DNA of 64,000 nucleotides from Sphingobacterium bovisgrunnientis. Its GTDB lineage: Bacteria > Bacteroidota > Bacteroidia > Sphingobacteriales > Sphingobacteriaceae. The notes below the pieces were generated by a model. It saw only the letters and a list, made by a program, of their open reading frames with translations, was not told where the DNA came from and made no database searches. Within the stretch, counting starts at the first letter, position 1. Each line of letters opens with the position of its first letter. Both the position numbers and the translations under genes were made by a program. The DNA is taken from the NCBI RefSeq assembly GCF_009829085.1, contig NZ_WUQY01000026.1:1-64000 (forward strand). Reading direction: 5' to 3'. Positions 7,924-16,474 of this stretch are shown in pieces.

Positions 7924-7954
7924 CAAAAGTACAATTTATAAATATTTTAGACAA
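7924..7954 (-). promoter_or_regulatory. Promoter of the SulP gene
   Basis: On the minus strand TTG (7954-7952) is followed after 20 bases by TACTTTTG (7931-7924). This is an exact match to the Bacteroidota housekeeping promoter pattern TTG-N(17-23)-TAnnTTTG. Confidence 0.65.
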
Positions 7955-7989
7955 TTTAATGCGAAAAAAAAACTAAAGAAGGCTGGCTC

Positions 7990-8380
7990 TTATGTTTGTA
8001 ACAAGCAAATGTAGGACAGCTCCACGATTGGCTTATTTCCAGTCCTTTCCAGTATAGGAGCTAATTTACTCCAGTGTTGGGAGAGCTTTATTTTCATGAG
8101 CCTACGCATTACATTTAACTTAATAAGCTCCCAGTCCTGTCTGGAATATTGATTATATTTTTACTGATTATTTTCAAAGTCATTGGACTAGTCTGAACAA
8201 TTATCTCATTTTGTGCCTTTGGGAAGAGCGAATAACGCATTGCTTGGTAAAAGGCTTCGCTACTAGGTATAATGATATCATTTACGAACAAAGGGAATTT
8301 GGAAGACATGTTGGCAACTTTCCAAAGGCTTCCTTCGTTTTCGAGAATGTAATTACTTCAGCATTATTATATAATCTCAT
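7990..8380 (-). pseudogene. NADAR-domain gene broken by two frameshifts
   Basis: Three minus-strand frames join into one recognisable NADAR (DUF1768, YbiA-like) protein. The first begins at ATG 8380 and reads MRLYNNAEVITFSKTKEAFGKL. A shift near 8315 leads to NMSSKFPLFVNDIIIPSSEAFYQAMRY and SPMTLKIISKN. A second shift near 8140 leads to DWELIKLNVMRRLMKIKLSQ and HWSKLAPILERTGNKPIVELS, up to TAA at 7992-7990. NADAR proteins act on ADP-ribose or riboflavin-pathway intermediates. The last conserved segment also seems to be missing. The second reading frame alone would give only 64 residues, so the gene is very unlikely to be functional. Confidence 0.8.
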
Positions 8381-8414
8381 ATTCCTTTTATTCATCTTCA
8401 TCTTTCTTAAAAGT

Positions 8415-9845
8415 TTATTTTTCACCTGCCAACCGCTTTATCATTCCTTTAAAAATTATTCCATGAAAAGGTAAAACAGCATACCAATAAATCCTGCCTG
8501 TTATACCACGGGGCCTAAAAACTGCTTTCTGCCATAGCTTCCCTTTGTATAATTTAAACATTAACCAAGCCTCTCCTGGAAGCTTCATCTCTGCAAAAAG
8601 TATTAATTTGCCTTCCATCTTGCTGGCGTATAATACACGCCAAAAGTCTAATGCATCACCTTGATGCAGATCCTCAGGATGCCTGCGTCCCCTTCTTAAG
8701 CCAGGCCCTCCAATTAGTAAATCCATTAGACCTCGAATACGCCATAGAAATTGGCCATACCATCCGTTTTTGCCACCTATTGAAAAAACTCTGCTCAGGC
8801 AGGCCTCGCGGTTATCATATGGGATGACTCTTAAATCTGTAAAACAACCGTATTTGGGTACATCTAAATATTCTTTCAAAGAAGTATCTGATCGGCTACT
8901 TATGAAGCTATCCTTCCAGCTTGATATTATTTCGTTCGATTGAATTTTTGCAAGTGTACGCATTAAGGCCGTTTTATATGAAAATGGTTTAATGCCTGTA
9001 ATTTCATTTATTTCCGCTCGGGTATCTTCACGACAAACCACTTCAACTTTCATACTCCCTACCAAAGCAGAAGCTAGTTTGTAGGAGGTAGAAGTGATAA
9101 AATATAACCAATAAGAGGACAATTTCGGCGTCATAACAGGAAGCGTAAAAATAACTCTTTTAAGCCCTCTTACTTTTGCAAACTCTAACAACATCTCTTT
9201 ATAAGTTAGTATATCATCACACCCAATATCAAAACTTCGGTTATATGCTTTCTCTTTGAACATTGCAAAAATTAAATAATCCAAAACATTGGCGATACCT
9301 ATGGGTTGGCATCTTGTGTTAAGCCATTTAGGTGTTATCATAATGGGAAGCTTTTCTACCAAGTCTCTAATTATTTCAAAAGAGGCACTTCCCGAACCGA
9401 TTATAATTCCTGCGCGAAGAATAGTTGTAGGTACGCTAGAAGTCATCAAAATTTCCTCTACCTGGAACCTGGACTTAAGATGCTTTGATAGCTGCGTCCC
9501 ATTTACTAAGCCTGAAAGATAGACAATATGCTTACAGTCGGTCTGTTCAATGGAGTTTATAAAATTCATAGCACACTCCCTTTCCAATTCTTCATAGTGA
9601 TCATTGCCACTCATTGAATGCATAAGATAATAAGCCCCAGAGATATCTTTAGGGATTAGTTGTAATGATGCTGGGTTCAGAAAATCAACTTCAATAACCT
9701 CAATCATCTCATCATACTCTATGTTTTTATAAAAACGTTGTGCATCTCTACTGCAGCAAACTACTTTATATCCCCTGGCTACAATTACTTCAATCATTCT
9801 TTTGCCTATGTAGCCGGTTGCACCTGTTAAAAGTATTTTTTCCAT
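8415..9845 (-). CDS. SDR-family NAD(P)-binding protein with C-terminal DUF2867 domain
   Basis: A 476-residue protein. The first 300 residues are an atypical NmrA/YbjT-like Rossmann domain with GATGYIGKRM at residues 7-16. The rest is a DUF2867 domain, with conserved-looking FSIGGKNGWYGQFLWRIRGLMDLL, GPGLRRGRR and DALDFWRV patches and an ending FKGMIKRLAGEK. It is transcribed away from the TetR/photolyase genes and shares their control region, where a palindrome (9933-9954) lies. Similar SDR/DUF2867 genes often accompany cryptochrome/photolyase genes, so a part in the same light- or stress-related programme is likely, but its substrate is unknown. Confidence 0.82.
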   Translation of the reverse strand: MEKILLTGATGYIGKRMIEVIVARGYKVVCCSRDAQRFYKNIEYDEMIEVIEVDFLNPASLQLIPKDISGAYYLMHSMSGNDHYEELERECAMNFINSIEQTDCKHIVYLSGLVNGTQLSKHLKSRFQVEEILMTSSVPTTILRAGIIIGSGSASFEIIRDLVEKLPIMITPKWLNTRCQPIGIANVLDYLIFAMFKEKAYNRSFDIGCDDILTYKEMLLEFAKVRGLKRVIFTLPVMTPKLSSYWLYFITSTSYKLASALVGSMKVEVVCREDTRAEINEITGIKPFSYKTALMRTLAKIQSNEIISSWKDSFISSRSDTSLKEYLDVPKYGCFTDLRVIPYDNREACLSRVFSIGGKNGWYGQFLWRIRGLMDLLIGGPGLRRGRRHPEDLHQGDALDFWRVLYASKMEGKLILFAEMKLPGEAWLMFKLYKGKLWQKAVFRPRGITGRIYWYAVLPFHGIIFKGMIKRLAGEK

Positions 9846-9932
9846 GAGAGTTTTTTTTGAGGATTTCAGCAGCGGTATTAAATATTAAATATAAGTAAGT
9901 GTTTTATGATTATGACAATTTACAAATAATTA

Positions 9933-9954
9933 TATAGTATAAAAATACACTATA
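9933..9954. promoter_or_regulatory. Operator-like palindrome in the divergent control region
   Basis: TATAGTATA and TACACTATA are 9-base arms with one mismatch, separated by four A residues. The site lies between the divergent SDR/DUF2867 gene and the TetR-like gene, overlapping a near-consensus -7 element (ATATTTTG, 9952-9959). Such a position suits autoregulation by the TetR-like protein. Inferred from symmetry and position only. Confidence 0.45.
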
Positions 9955-10005
9955 TTTTGTATAATTGGTATGTTTTTAAATTTCACTCATATAAATACAA
10001 TTGTC

Positions 10006-10665
10006 ATGAAAAATACTACAGAGATTTCACGTGAGTTAATATTTACAATTTATGGTGATTATATCCTAAATCGTGGACACCGTCCTACTAGCGTATATGC
10101 GTTTGCTAAGGAAAATAATTTTGAAGAAAAAGAATTCTATCATTTTTTTGCGAATTTTCATGAAATAGAGAAAGAAATTATAAATCACTTTTTTCAAAAA
10201 TCATTTGAATTGGTCTTCAAGGAACCTGGTGCCAAAGAGATGTCTGCTAAGGAAAAGCTATTGAACGTTTATTTTGTATTTTTTGAAAATCTCAGTATGA
10301 ACCGCTCTCTTGTGCTTACGTTGCTAAAAAACAGCAAACTCGAACAGCTAAAAACATTAGAAGCATTGCGTACTAGCTTTTTCAATTTCATTGATAATAT
10401 AGATTTTAAAAACGTGGAAATTTTCGAAAATGCCCGAGATCAAACCAAGAAACTTTTTCAAAAATCCAGACATGCTGCACTATGGTTGCATTTATTATCC
10501 ATCATTGAATTTTGGAAGAATGACAATTCTGCAGATTTCGTTAAAACAGATATTTTCATAGAAAAAACGATAGACACTGGATTTGAAATTGTAGAGAATG
10601 AGGCCCTACGAAAATTATTCGATTTAGGTAAATTCCTTTGGCAAGAAAAGATTAAAACGAACTAA
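10006..10665 (+). CDS. TetR/AcrR-like transcriptional regulator
   Basis: A protein of 219 residues from the ATG at 10006 (MKNTTEISRELIF); a longer frame from 9970 is possible but would begin almost at the presumed transcription start. The amino part matches a TetR DNA-binding domain in layout: ISRELIFTIYGDYILNRGHRPTSVYAFAKENNFEEKEFYHFFANFHEIEKEI corresponds to helices 1-4 with the short YHFF recognition segment. The rest is an all-helical ligand domain with no assigned ligand. It leads the photolyase operon and is 2 bases from the ABC1 kinase gene. It is a plausible local repressor, in the position that the B12-dependent LitR occupies in other bacteria. Confidence 0.75.
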   Translation: MKNTTEISRELIFTIYGDYILNRGHRPTSVYAFAKENNFEEKEFYHFFANFHEIEKEIINHFFQKSFELVFKEPGAKEMSAKEKLLNVYFVFFENLSMNRSLVLTLLKNSKLEQLKTLEALRTSFFNFIDNIDFKNVEIFENARDQTKKLFQKSRHAALWLHLLSIIEFWKNDNSADFVKTDIFIEKTIDTGFEIVENEALRKLFDLGKFLWQEKIKTN

Positions 10666-10667
10666 AG

Positions 10668-11987
10668 ATGAAGACATTGAATAAAATTCCTACGGGTAAA
10701 TTAGAAAGAACAAGCAATCTACTAAAGGCCGGGGTGAAGGTAGGTGTGAATTACATCAAATACTACGGCAACAAAATAGTTAAAGACGATGAGCAAGCAC
10801 GTAGAATACTTCATCAAGAAAATGCAGAAGATATCTACGATTCTCTTCAGGAGATGAAAGGCTCGGCTTTAAAAGTCGCTCAGATGTTAAGCATGGAGAA
10901 AAACATCCTTCCCTTAGAATATGTTGAAAAATTTTCACTCTCCCAATTCTCTGTCCCACCCCTATCTGGGGCCTTGGTAAAGAAAACCTTCAGAAAATAT
11001 TTTGGAAAAAATCCAGAAACTATGTACGATGATTTTTCATTAGAAGCGGTAAATGCTGCCAGTATAGGCCAGGTACATAAAGCAAGATTAAATAATAAAG
11101 ATTTAGCCGTAAAAATTCAATATCCAGGGGTTAGAGAAAGTATTTCAAGCGATCTTAAAATGATTAAACCCATTGCTATGAAAATGTTTAATATTAAAAA
11201 AGAAGGATCGCAGAGTTACTTCCAAGAAGTTGAAGACAAATTATTTGAAGAGACAGATTATAATTTGGAACTAAATCGAAGTGTTGATTTTGCTCGTGAA
11301 TGTCAGCATCTACCCAATATTTGTTTTCCAGAATATTATCCGGAATTATCGTGCGAAAAGATTATTACAATGGAATGGATGCAAGGGATTCATTTTTCCG
11401 AATTCACAAAGAATGTTCATCCAGAGCAAGACTTGAATTTAATTGGTCAAACGCTGTGGGATTTTTATATGTACCAAATGCATATCCTTAAAAAAGTACA
11501 TGCAGACCCACATCCTGGAAATTTTTTAATTAGCGAAGATAATAAACTAATAGTGATAGATTTTGGATGTATTAAAGAAGTACCAGAGGATTTTTACATT
11601 CCTTATTTTGAGCTGGCTAAAAAGGAAAATCTAGACAATCGGGAACTATTTTTAAAGAATCTATATGCGTTAGAAATTCTTCGTGAGCAAGACAGCGAAA
11701 AAGAAAAAGTATTTTTTTCAACACTTTTTTATGAGCTGCTCGAGCTATTTACCCGGCCGTTTAATGTAGCACATTTTGATTTTTCCGATGAAACTTTCTT
11801 TAAACAAATAGCGGACCTAGGTCAGCGCTACGCCAAACTGAATGATATCAAAGGAATGGATACAAACAGAGGCTCTAAACATTTTATTTATATCAATAGA
11901 ACATTTTTTGGATTATATAATATGATGCACGAATTAAAAGCAAATCACATTCTAATTAACAACTTTAGAGAATTTCTCCCAAATTAA
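10668..11987 (+). CDS. ABC1/UbiB-family atypical kinase
   Basis: A 439-residue protein with ABC1 (AarF/UbiB/COQ8) features: a KxGQ-like motif in the variant form LKVAQML, the alanine-rich loop NAASIGQVHKARL, VKIQYPGV with the ATP-binding lysine, the catalytic HADPHPGNFLI and the metal-binding VIDFGCIKEVP. No membrane segment is evident at the end, unlike UbiB proper. ABC1 proteins influence quinone and isoprenoid lipid metabolism through an ATPase activity. The gene starts 2 bases after the regulator gene and is followed by two photolyase-like genes, so here it probably serves the same light/oxidative-stress programme rather than core quinone synthesis. Confidence 0.86.
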   Translation: MKTLNKIPTGKLERTSNLLKAGVKVGVNYIKYYGNKIVKDDEQARRILHQENAEDIYDSLQEMKGSALKVAQMLSMEKNILPLEYVEKFSLSQFSVPPLSGALVKKTFRKYFGKNPETMYDDFSLEAVNAASIGQVHKARLNNKDLAVKIQYPGVRESISSDLKMIKPIAMKMFNIKKEGSQSYFQEVEDKLFEETDYNLELNRSVDFARECQHLPNICFPEYYPELSCEKIITMEWMQGIHFSEFTKNVHPEQDLNLIGQTLWDFYMYQMHILKKVHADPHPGNFLISEDNKLIVIDFGCIKEVPEDFYIPYFELAKKENLDNRELFLKNLYALEILREQDSEKEKVFFSTLFYELLELFTRPFNVAHFDFSDETFFKQIADLGQRYAKLNDIKGMDTNRGSKHFIYINRTFFGLYNMMHELKANHILINNFREFLPN

Positions 11988-12088
11988 CTATGCATTGGGA
12001 TTGTTGATCAATATTGTAGGAATGTATTGGAGATTTCAATGGTAAAAAATTGAGAAAAATGGCGAGCGATTAAAGATGGTAGCGAGAG

Positions 12089-13387
12089 ATGTCTAAGAAA
12101 CTAAAAATCAACATTCTTTTATTTAATAAAAACCTAAGGGTACGTGATAATGAAGCTTTAAAGCTAGCCATGCAGGGCGAATTGCCCTTTATTGCGCTAT
12201 ATATTTTTGATAGCCAAGAGTATAATCAAATGCAATATGGAAGCGCAATACACGGGTGCTTTCGTACCAAGTTTCTAGTGGAAACTATTCAGGATCTTAA
12301 GTTAAGTTTAGCGCAAAAGAACATTCCATTAGTCGTAAAACATACAAAGAGCATTGATGTATTTATAGAGCTTAATAAGTCATTTGCCATTCAAACTATC
12401 TTTTCTCAAAACGAATGGACCTTTCACGAGATGGAACTGGAGAAAAGTATTAATGAGTTATTCCCCCAGATACGATGGAATAAAAGTTATTCCCAATTTT
12501 TAATTCATCCGCAATTCACATTTTCAGTCTTTGAAAAAATCCCTGATTTGTTTACTGCATTTAGGCAAAAAATTGAAAAAAAACTAAAGGTATCTCCAGA
12601 GTATGAAACTGAAAGCCTTTCTTATAAGAATACATCCATTGACATTAAAAGTGATGAAATTTCTTTAGGTGTACTAGGCTTCGATCAGTTTAAAATTGAC
12701 AATAGAACGGCATTTGATTTTAAAGGTGGTGAATCTCAGGGGTGGAAACGACTTAACTATTATTTCACAGAATCTGAGCTTCTAGGTAAATATAAAGAAA
12801 CCCGAAACGGACTATTGGGTTTAGACTACAGCTCAAAACTATCGGCGTGGCTAGCTAATGGTAGTCTTTCGGCAGTGAGTATCTACCATGAAGTAAGAAA
12901 TTATGAAAAACACTACGGTGCTAACGAGTCATCATACTGGTTCATTTATGAACTGTTTTGGCGAGATTTTTTCAAATATGTTTCCTTAGCGCATAAAAAC
13001 AAGATTTTTCATAAGAAGGGTATTAAAGACCTCTCCTATCCCACATCCCCAAACTATGAAGCTATTGCCGAGTGGAAAGCTGGAAAAACGGCATGCGATT
13101 TTGTAAATGCCAACATGATAGAGCTTAAAAATACGGGATGGATGAGTAACAGAGGTAGACAAAATGTAGCCTCCTATTTTTGTAAAACATTACATCAAGA
13201 TTGGAGAATTGGTGCAGCTTATTTCCAAGAGATGCTGATTGATTACGATGTACATAGTAATTATGGTAACTGGATGTATCTTGCTGGTGTAGGAAATGAT
13301 AATCGTGATCGTGTATTCAATACATGTAAACAGGCTACAGTTTACGATCCTGAAAAAATATATAGGGAGTTATGGCTAGGGCAATAA
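12089..13387 (+). CDS. DASH-type cryptochrome/photolyase
   Basis: A 432-residue photolyase-superfamily protein. An alpha/beta antenna domain (INILLFNKNLRVRDNEAL) is followed by a linker and the helical FAD domain. FAD-domain hallmarks are GGESQGWKRLNYYF, YSSKLSAWLANGSLS, SYWFIYELFWRDFFKYVSL and NTGWMSNRGRQNVASYF, then the WRIGAAYFQEMLIDYDVHSNYGNW block and the DASH-like end NDNRDRVFN...KQ. DASH proteins repair cyclobutane pyrimidine dimers in single-stranded DNA using blue light; some also signal. The stop overlaps the next gene by 16 bases, indicating translational coupling. Confidence 0.9.
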   Translation: MSKKLKINILLFNKNLRVRDNEALKLAMQGELPFIALYIFDSQEYNQMQYGSAIHGCFRTKFLVETIQDLKLSLAQKNIPLVVKHTKSIDVFIELNKSFAIQTIFSQNEWTFHEMELEKSINELFPQIRWNKSYSQFLIHPQFTFSVFEKIPDLFTAFRQKIEKKLKVSPEYETESLSYKNTSIDIKSDEISLGVLGFDQFKIDNRTAFDFKGGESQGWKRLNYYFTESELLGKYKETRNGLLGLDYSSKLSAWLANGSLSAVSIYHEVRNYEKHYGANESSYWFIYELFWRDFFKYVSLAHKNKIFHKKGIKDLSYPTSPNYEAIAEWKAGKTACDFVNANMIELKNTGWMSNRGRQNVASYFCKTLHQDWRIGAAYFQEMLIDYDVHSNYGNWMYLAGVGNDNRDRVFNTCKQATVYDPEKIYRELWLGQ

Positions 13388-14853
13388 AACATACCGCGCA
13401 GCTGATCTTCCCGCATCAGCTTTTCAAGGATACCTCCTACTTGGAAAAGCAATATCCCATCTATTTAATTGAGGAATATTTATTCTTTAGACAGTACAAA
13501 TTTCATAAGCAAAAAATAGCTTTCCATAGGGCCTCTATGAAATTTTATGCGCAGTATTTACTAGATCATGGATTCCAGGTAGAGTATATTGAAAGTACCG
13601 ATGCGCTTTCAGACATTAGAAAATTGATGTTCTTTTTAGCAGATCAGGGATTTAAAAAAATTACCACAACTGATCCCTGCGACATGTGGCTTGAGAAGAG
13701 GTTAAGAAACACTCACTTGCAAATAGTGATTTTTGAAAGTCCTCTTTTTATTAATACAAAAGAAGAGTTAAAAAAGTATTTTACAGGAAAAACCATCTAT
13801 CACCAAACTGATTTTTACAAACAGCAAAGAACATATAGAAACATTCTTATGAGCGATGGCAAACCGGTGGGTGGAAAATGGACTTTTGATAAGGAAAACA
13901 GAAAAAGGTATCCAAAAAACAAAATACCTCCACCGATTTATTTTCCTGAACAAGACCACTATACCGCCGAAGCGATAAATTACACAAATAAATATTTCAG
14001 CGGAAATTATGGGCATCTTGACTGCGGCATTCTTTATCCAATAAATTTTCAAACAGCTGAAACTTGGTTTAATCAATTTTTAGAACATCGTTTCTCCGAT
14101 TTCGGAAATTATGAAGATAGCATAGTCGAAAATGCCAATTTTTTACATCACAGCATAATTTCCCCTTTGATGAATGTCGGTTTATTAAGATCCTCTGAAG
14201 TTTTAGAAAAAGCAATACTTTATGCTCAAAATAAATCAATATCAATTAATTCACTTGAAGGATTTATCCGCCAGATACTTGGCTGGCGGGAATTTGTGAG
14301 AGGAGTATATGTTTATGAGGGCTCGAAACAACGCACAAATAATTTCTGGAAGCACCATAATAAAATTTCAGAATCATTCTATACGGGCTCCACAGCAATA
14401 CGTCCCATTGACAGCTCCATTAAAAAAGTGCTTAAAACAGGGTATGCCCATCATATAGAACGGCTGATGGTTCTATCTAGTTTCATGAATATGTGCGAAT
14501 TTCATCCTAATGCAATTTATCGCTGGTTTATGGAGCTTTTCATCGACGCTTACGATTGGGTGATGGTCCCCAATGTATACGGAATGAGCAGTTATGCTGA
14601 TGGCGGCATAATGAGCACAAAACCCTATGTAAGTGGAAGTAATTATATCAAGAAAATGAGTGACTATACTCCAGGCAATTGGGCTAATGACTGGGACGCC
14701 TTATTTTGGAACTTTATAAACCAAAACCGTAGCTTTTTTAACTCGAATGCCAGGTTATCGTTAATGGTTAAGTTAATGGATAAAATGTCACCTACACAAA
14801 AAGAAGAATATTTCAAAAAAGCAGAAGCTTTAATACAACGATTGAGCCAATGA
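13372..14853 (+). CDS. FeS-BCP/PhrB-like cryptochrome/photolyase homologue lacking the cluster cysteines
   Basis: A 493-residue protein of the iron-sulfur bacterial cryptochrome/photolyase branch (PhrB, a (6-4) photolyase). It has the Rossmann part starting LIFPHQLFKD, the FAD-domain patches FIRQILGWREFVRGVY (298-313) and GYAHHIERLMVLSSF (357-371), RWFMELFIDAYDWVMVPNVYGMS, and KPYVSGSNYIKKMSDY. In PhrB four cysteines hold a 4Fe-4S cluster, one just before the GYAHHI block and three just after the SDY motif. Here those places read TAIRPIDSS and TPGNWANDWDALFWNF, with no cysteine, so no cluster is expected. C375 is not at a ligand position. It overlaps the DASH gene by 16 bases and the next gene by 4. 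Confidence 0.86.
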   Translation: MARAIKHTAQLIFPHQLFKDTSYLEKQYPIYLIEEYLFFRQYKFHKQKIAFHRASMKFYAQYLLDHGFQVEYIESTDALSDIRKLMFFLADQGFKKITTTDPCDMWLEKRLRNTHLQIVIFESPLFINTKEELKKYFTGKTIYHQTDFYKQQRTYRNILMSDGKPVGGKWTFDKENRKRYPKNKIPPPIYFPEQDHYTAEAINYTNKYFSGNYGHLDCGILYPINFQTAETWFNQFLEHRFSDFGNYEDSIVENANFLHHSIISPLMNVGLLRSSEVLEKAILYAQNKSISINSLEGFIRQILGWREFVRGVYVYEGSKQRTNNFWKHHNKISESFYTGSTAIRPIDSSIKKVLKTGYAHHIERLMVLSSFMNMCEFHPNAIYRWFMELFIDAYDWVMVPNVYGMSSYADGGIMSTKPYVSGSNYIKKMSDYTPGNWANDWDALFWNFINQNRSFFNSNARLSLMVKLMDKMSPTQKEEYFKKAEALIQRLSQ

Positions 14854-15128
14854 AGCATTTGAGCATACATGATATAGATCGAATTATTGAGATGTCCTGG
14901 GAAGACAGAACTCCTTTTGAGGCTATAACTTTTCAATTTGGGTTAAGCGAAGCTGAAGTAATCGCATTAATGCGTTTACAACTCAAATCATCTTGTTTTA
15001 AAATTTGGCGGCAACGCGTACACTCGGGCGTGAGTAAAAAACATTTATCAAAACGAAATGGAGAAATTAAGCGATTCAAGTCTGACAGGCAGCGGAATAT
15101 ATCTTTAAATAAAATCAGTAAACGTTAA
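14850..15128 (+). CDS. TIGR03643-type small protein of photolyase operons
   Basis: A 92-residue protein whose first 75 residues (IHDIDRIIEMSWEDRTPFEAITFQFGLSEAEVIALMRLQL, then SSCFKIWRQRVHSGVSKKH) fit the TIGR03643 family, a small helical protein with a helix-turn-helix look that is regularly encoded beside cryptochrome/photolyase genes. Function is unknown. The start overlaps the preceding stop as ATGA. The last 20 residues are strongly basic, which could suit nucleic-acid binding. Confidence 0.83.
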   Translation: MKHLSIHDIDRIIEMSWEDRTPFEAITFQFGLSEAEVIALMRLQLKSSCFKIWRQRVHSGVSKKHLSKRNGEIKRFKSDRQRNISLNKISKR

Positions 15129-15135
15129 ATATTGA

Positions 15136-15840
15136 ATGAATATGAAAAACATAGTTATTGTTGGCTGCAGCAAAGGAATAGGACTTGCTACAACAAAGAT
15201 TTTAAGTGAAAATCACTGTGTTATTGGATTATCACGAACTTATAATGAAACATTATACCATGCCAATATTACATTTCATGCTATAGATGTTTTATCGGGT
15301 AACTTAGATGAAATTCATTTCCCTGAGATCATCGATGGGTTGGTTTATACTCCGGGAAGCATCAATTTAAAACCTTTCAATAGGCTTAAGGAAGATGATT
15401 TTAAACAGGATTTTGAGATAAACGTAATTGGTGCTGTAAAAATTATTCAAAAACTGCTACCTAATTTAAAAAAATCACCGAGTGCTTCTATCGTGCTATT
15501 CAGCACGGTTGCTGCAAAGATAGGCATGCCGTATCATGCAAGTGTAGCTTGTAGTAAAAGTGCTATTGAGGGTTTAACTAAAAGCTTAGCGGCAGAATTT
15601 TCGAATTTCAAAATTAGGGTTAACGCCATTGCCCCTTCCTTAACTAACACGCCACTTGCTTCAGCGCTTTTGTCTAACCCCAAAAATATTGAAGCAGCAG
15701 AAAATAGACACCCCCTTAAAAGAATTGGTTCACCAGAGGAGATGGCTGAAATGACAGCATTTTTAATTTCTGATAAATCAAGCTGGATGACAGGCCAAAT
15801 TATTGGTGTAGACGGAGGTCTGGGAACCCTAAAGGTTTAA
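15136..15840 (+). CDS. SDR-family protein without the YxxxK tyrosine
   Basis: A 234-residue classical-SDR-like protein: nucleotide motif VGCSKGIGLAT near the start (TGxxxGIG form), FSTVAAKIGM with the serine region, and the carboxyl-terminal RIGSPEEMAEMTAFLISDKSSWMTGQIIGVDGG. At the active site the usual YxxSK reads V-A-C-S-K (ASVACSKSAIEGLTKSLAAEF), so the catalytic tyrosine position carries valine; the nearest Tyr is four residues earlier (MPYHASVACSK). The protein may be a non-standard reductase or a binding protein. It lies 7 bases after the TIGR03643 gene and 19 before the flavin reductase. Two near starts exist (ATG 15136 and 15142). Confidence 0.84.
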   Translation: MNMKNIVIVGCSKGIGLATTKILSENHCVIGLSRTYNETLYHANITFHAIDVLSGNLDEIHFPEIIDGLVYTPGSINLKPFNRLKEDDFKQDFEINVIGAVKIIQKLLPNLKKSPSASIVLFSTVAAKIGMPYHASVACSKSAIEGLTKSLAAEFSNFKIRVNAIAPSLTNTPLASALLSNPKNIEAAENRHPLKRIGSPEEMAEMTAFLISDKSSWMTGQIIGVDGGLGTLKV

Positions 15841-15859
15841 TTATTTAAATAGTTGCAAT

Positions 15860-16474
15860 ATGAATACACATTTTAGTAAAATAAATATAACTGAATTAGA
15901 AGACAGAAAACGTACAGCTTTTGTTAATTCGTTAAGTGGCTTTAAAAGCCTAAATTTAATCGGCACTAAAAACGACGATGAAGTAGCAAATTTAGCCATT
16001 TTTAATTCTGTTATACACATTGGGGCAAACCCTCCGCTAATGGGCTTTGTGGTTCGTCCCGATTCTGTAGATAGACATACCTTAACTAATATTAGAAACA
16101 GTGGTTACTATACGATAAACAACGTAACCAAAAGCATTTATAAACAAGCGCATCAAACATCAGCGCGATATGAATCCTCAGTATCAGAATTTGATGCTGT
16201 AGGTCTTCACGAAATTTATAAGAATAACTTTTTCGCGCCATTTGTCAAGGAATCGACGATACAAATAGGCTTAAAGCTTAATGAGATAATTTCTATTAAC
16301 GTTAATCAAACTTACTTAGTTGTAGGTGAAATTTTAGATGTTTATTTCCCGCAAAGTGCACTGATGGAAGATGGTAATCTTAATTTAGATATAGCTGATA
16401 GCATTTGCGGGAGCTCGCTTAATGGTTACCATGAAACAATACCTCTTGAGTGGATGAACTATGCAAAACCTTAA
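15860..16474 (+). CDS. Flavin reductase-like FMN-binding split-barrel protein
   Basis: A 204-residue protein of the flavin-reductase-like FMN-binding family: NSLSGFKSLNLIGTKNDDEVANLAIFNSVIHIGANPPLMGFVVRPDSVDRHTLTNIRNSGYYTINN is the core FMN-binding barrel. Members reduce free flavin with NAD(P)H or use bound FMN as a reductase cofactor. As the last gene of the photolyase operon it could keep flavin reduced for the flavoproteins upstream; this is inferred from context. No terminator was recognised after it. Confidence 0.85.
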   Translation: MNTHFSKINITELEDRKRTAFVNSLSGFKSLNLIGTKNDDEVANLAIFNSVIHIGANPPLMGFVVRPDSVDRHTLTNIRNSGYYTINNVTKSIYKQAHQTSARYESSVSEFDAVGLHEIYKNNFFAPFVKESTIQIGLKLNEIISINVNQTYLVVGEILDVYFPQSALMEDGNLNLDIADSICGSSLNGYHETIPLEWMNYAKP

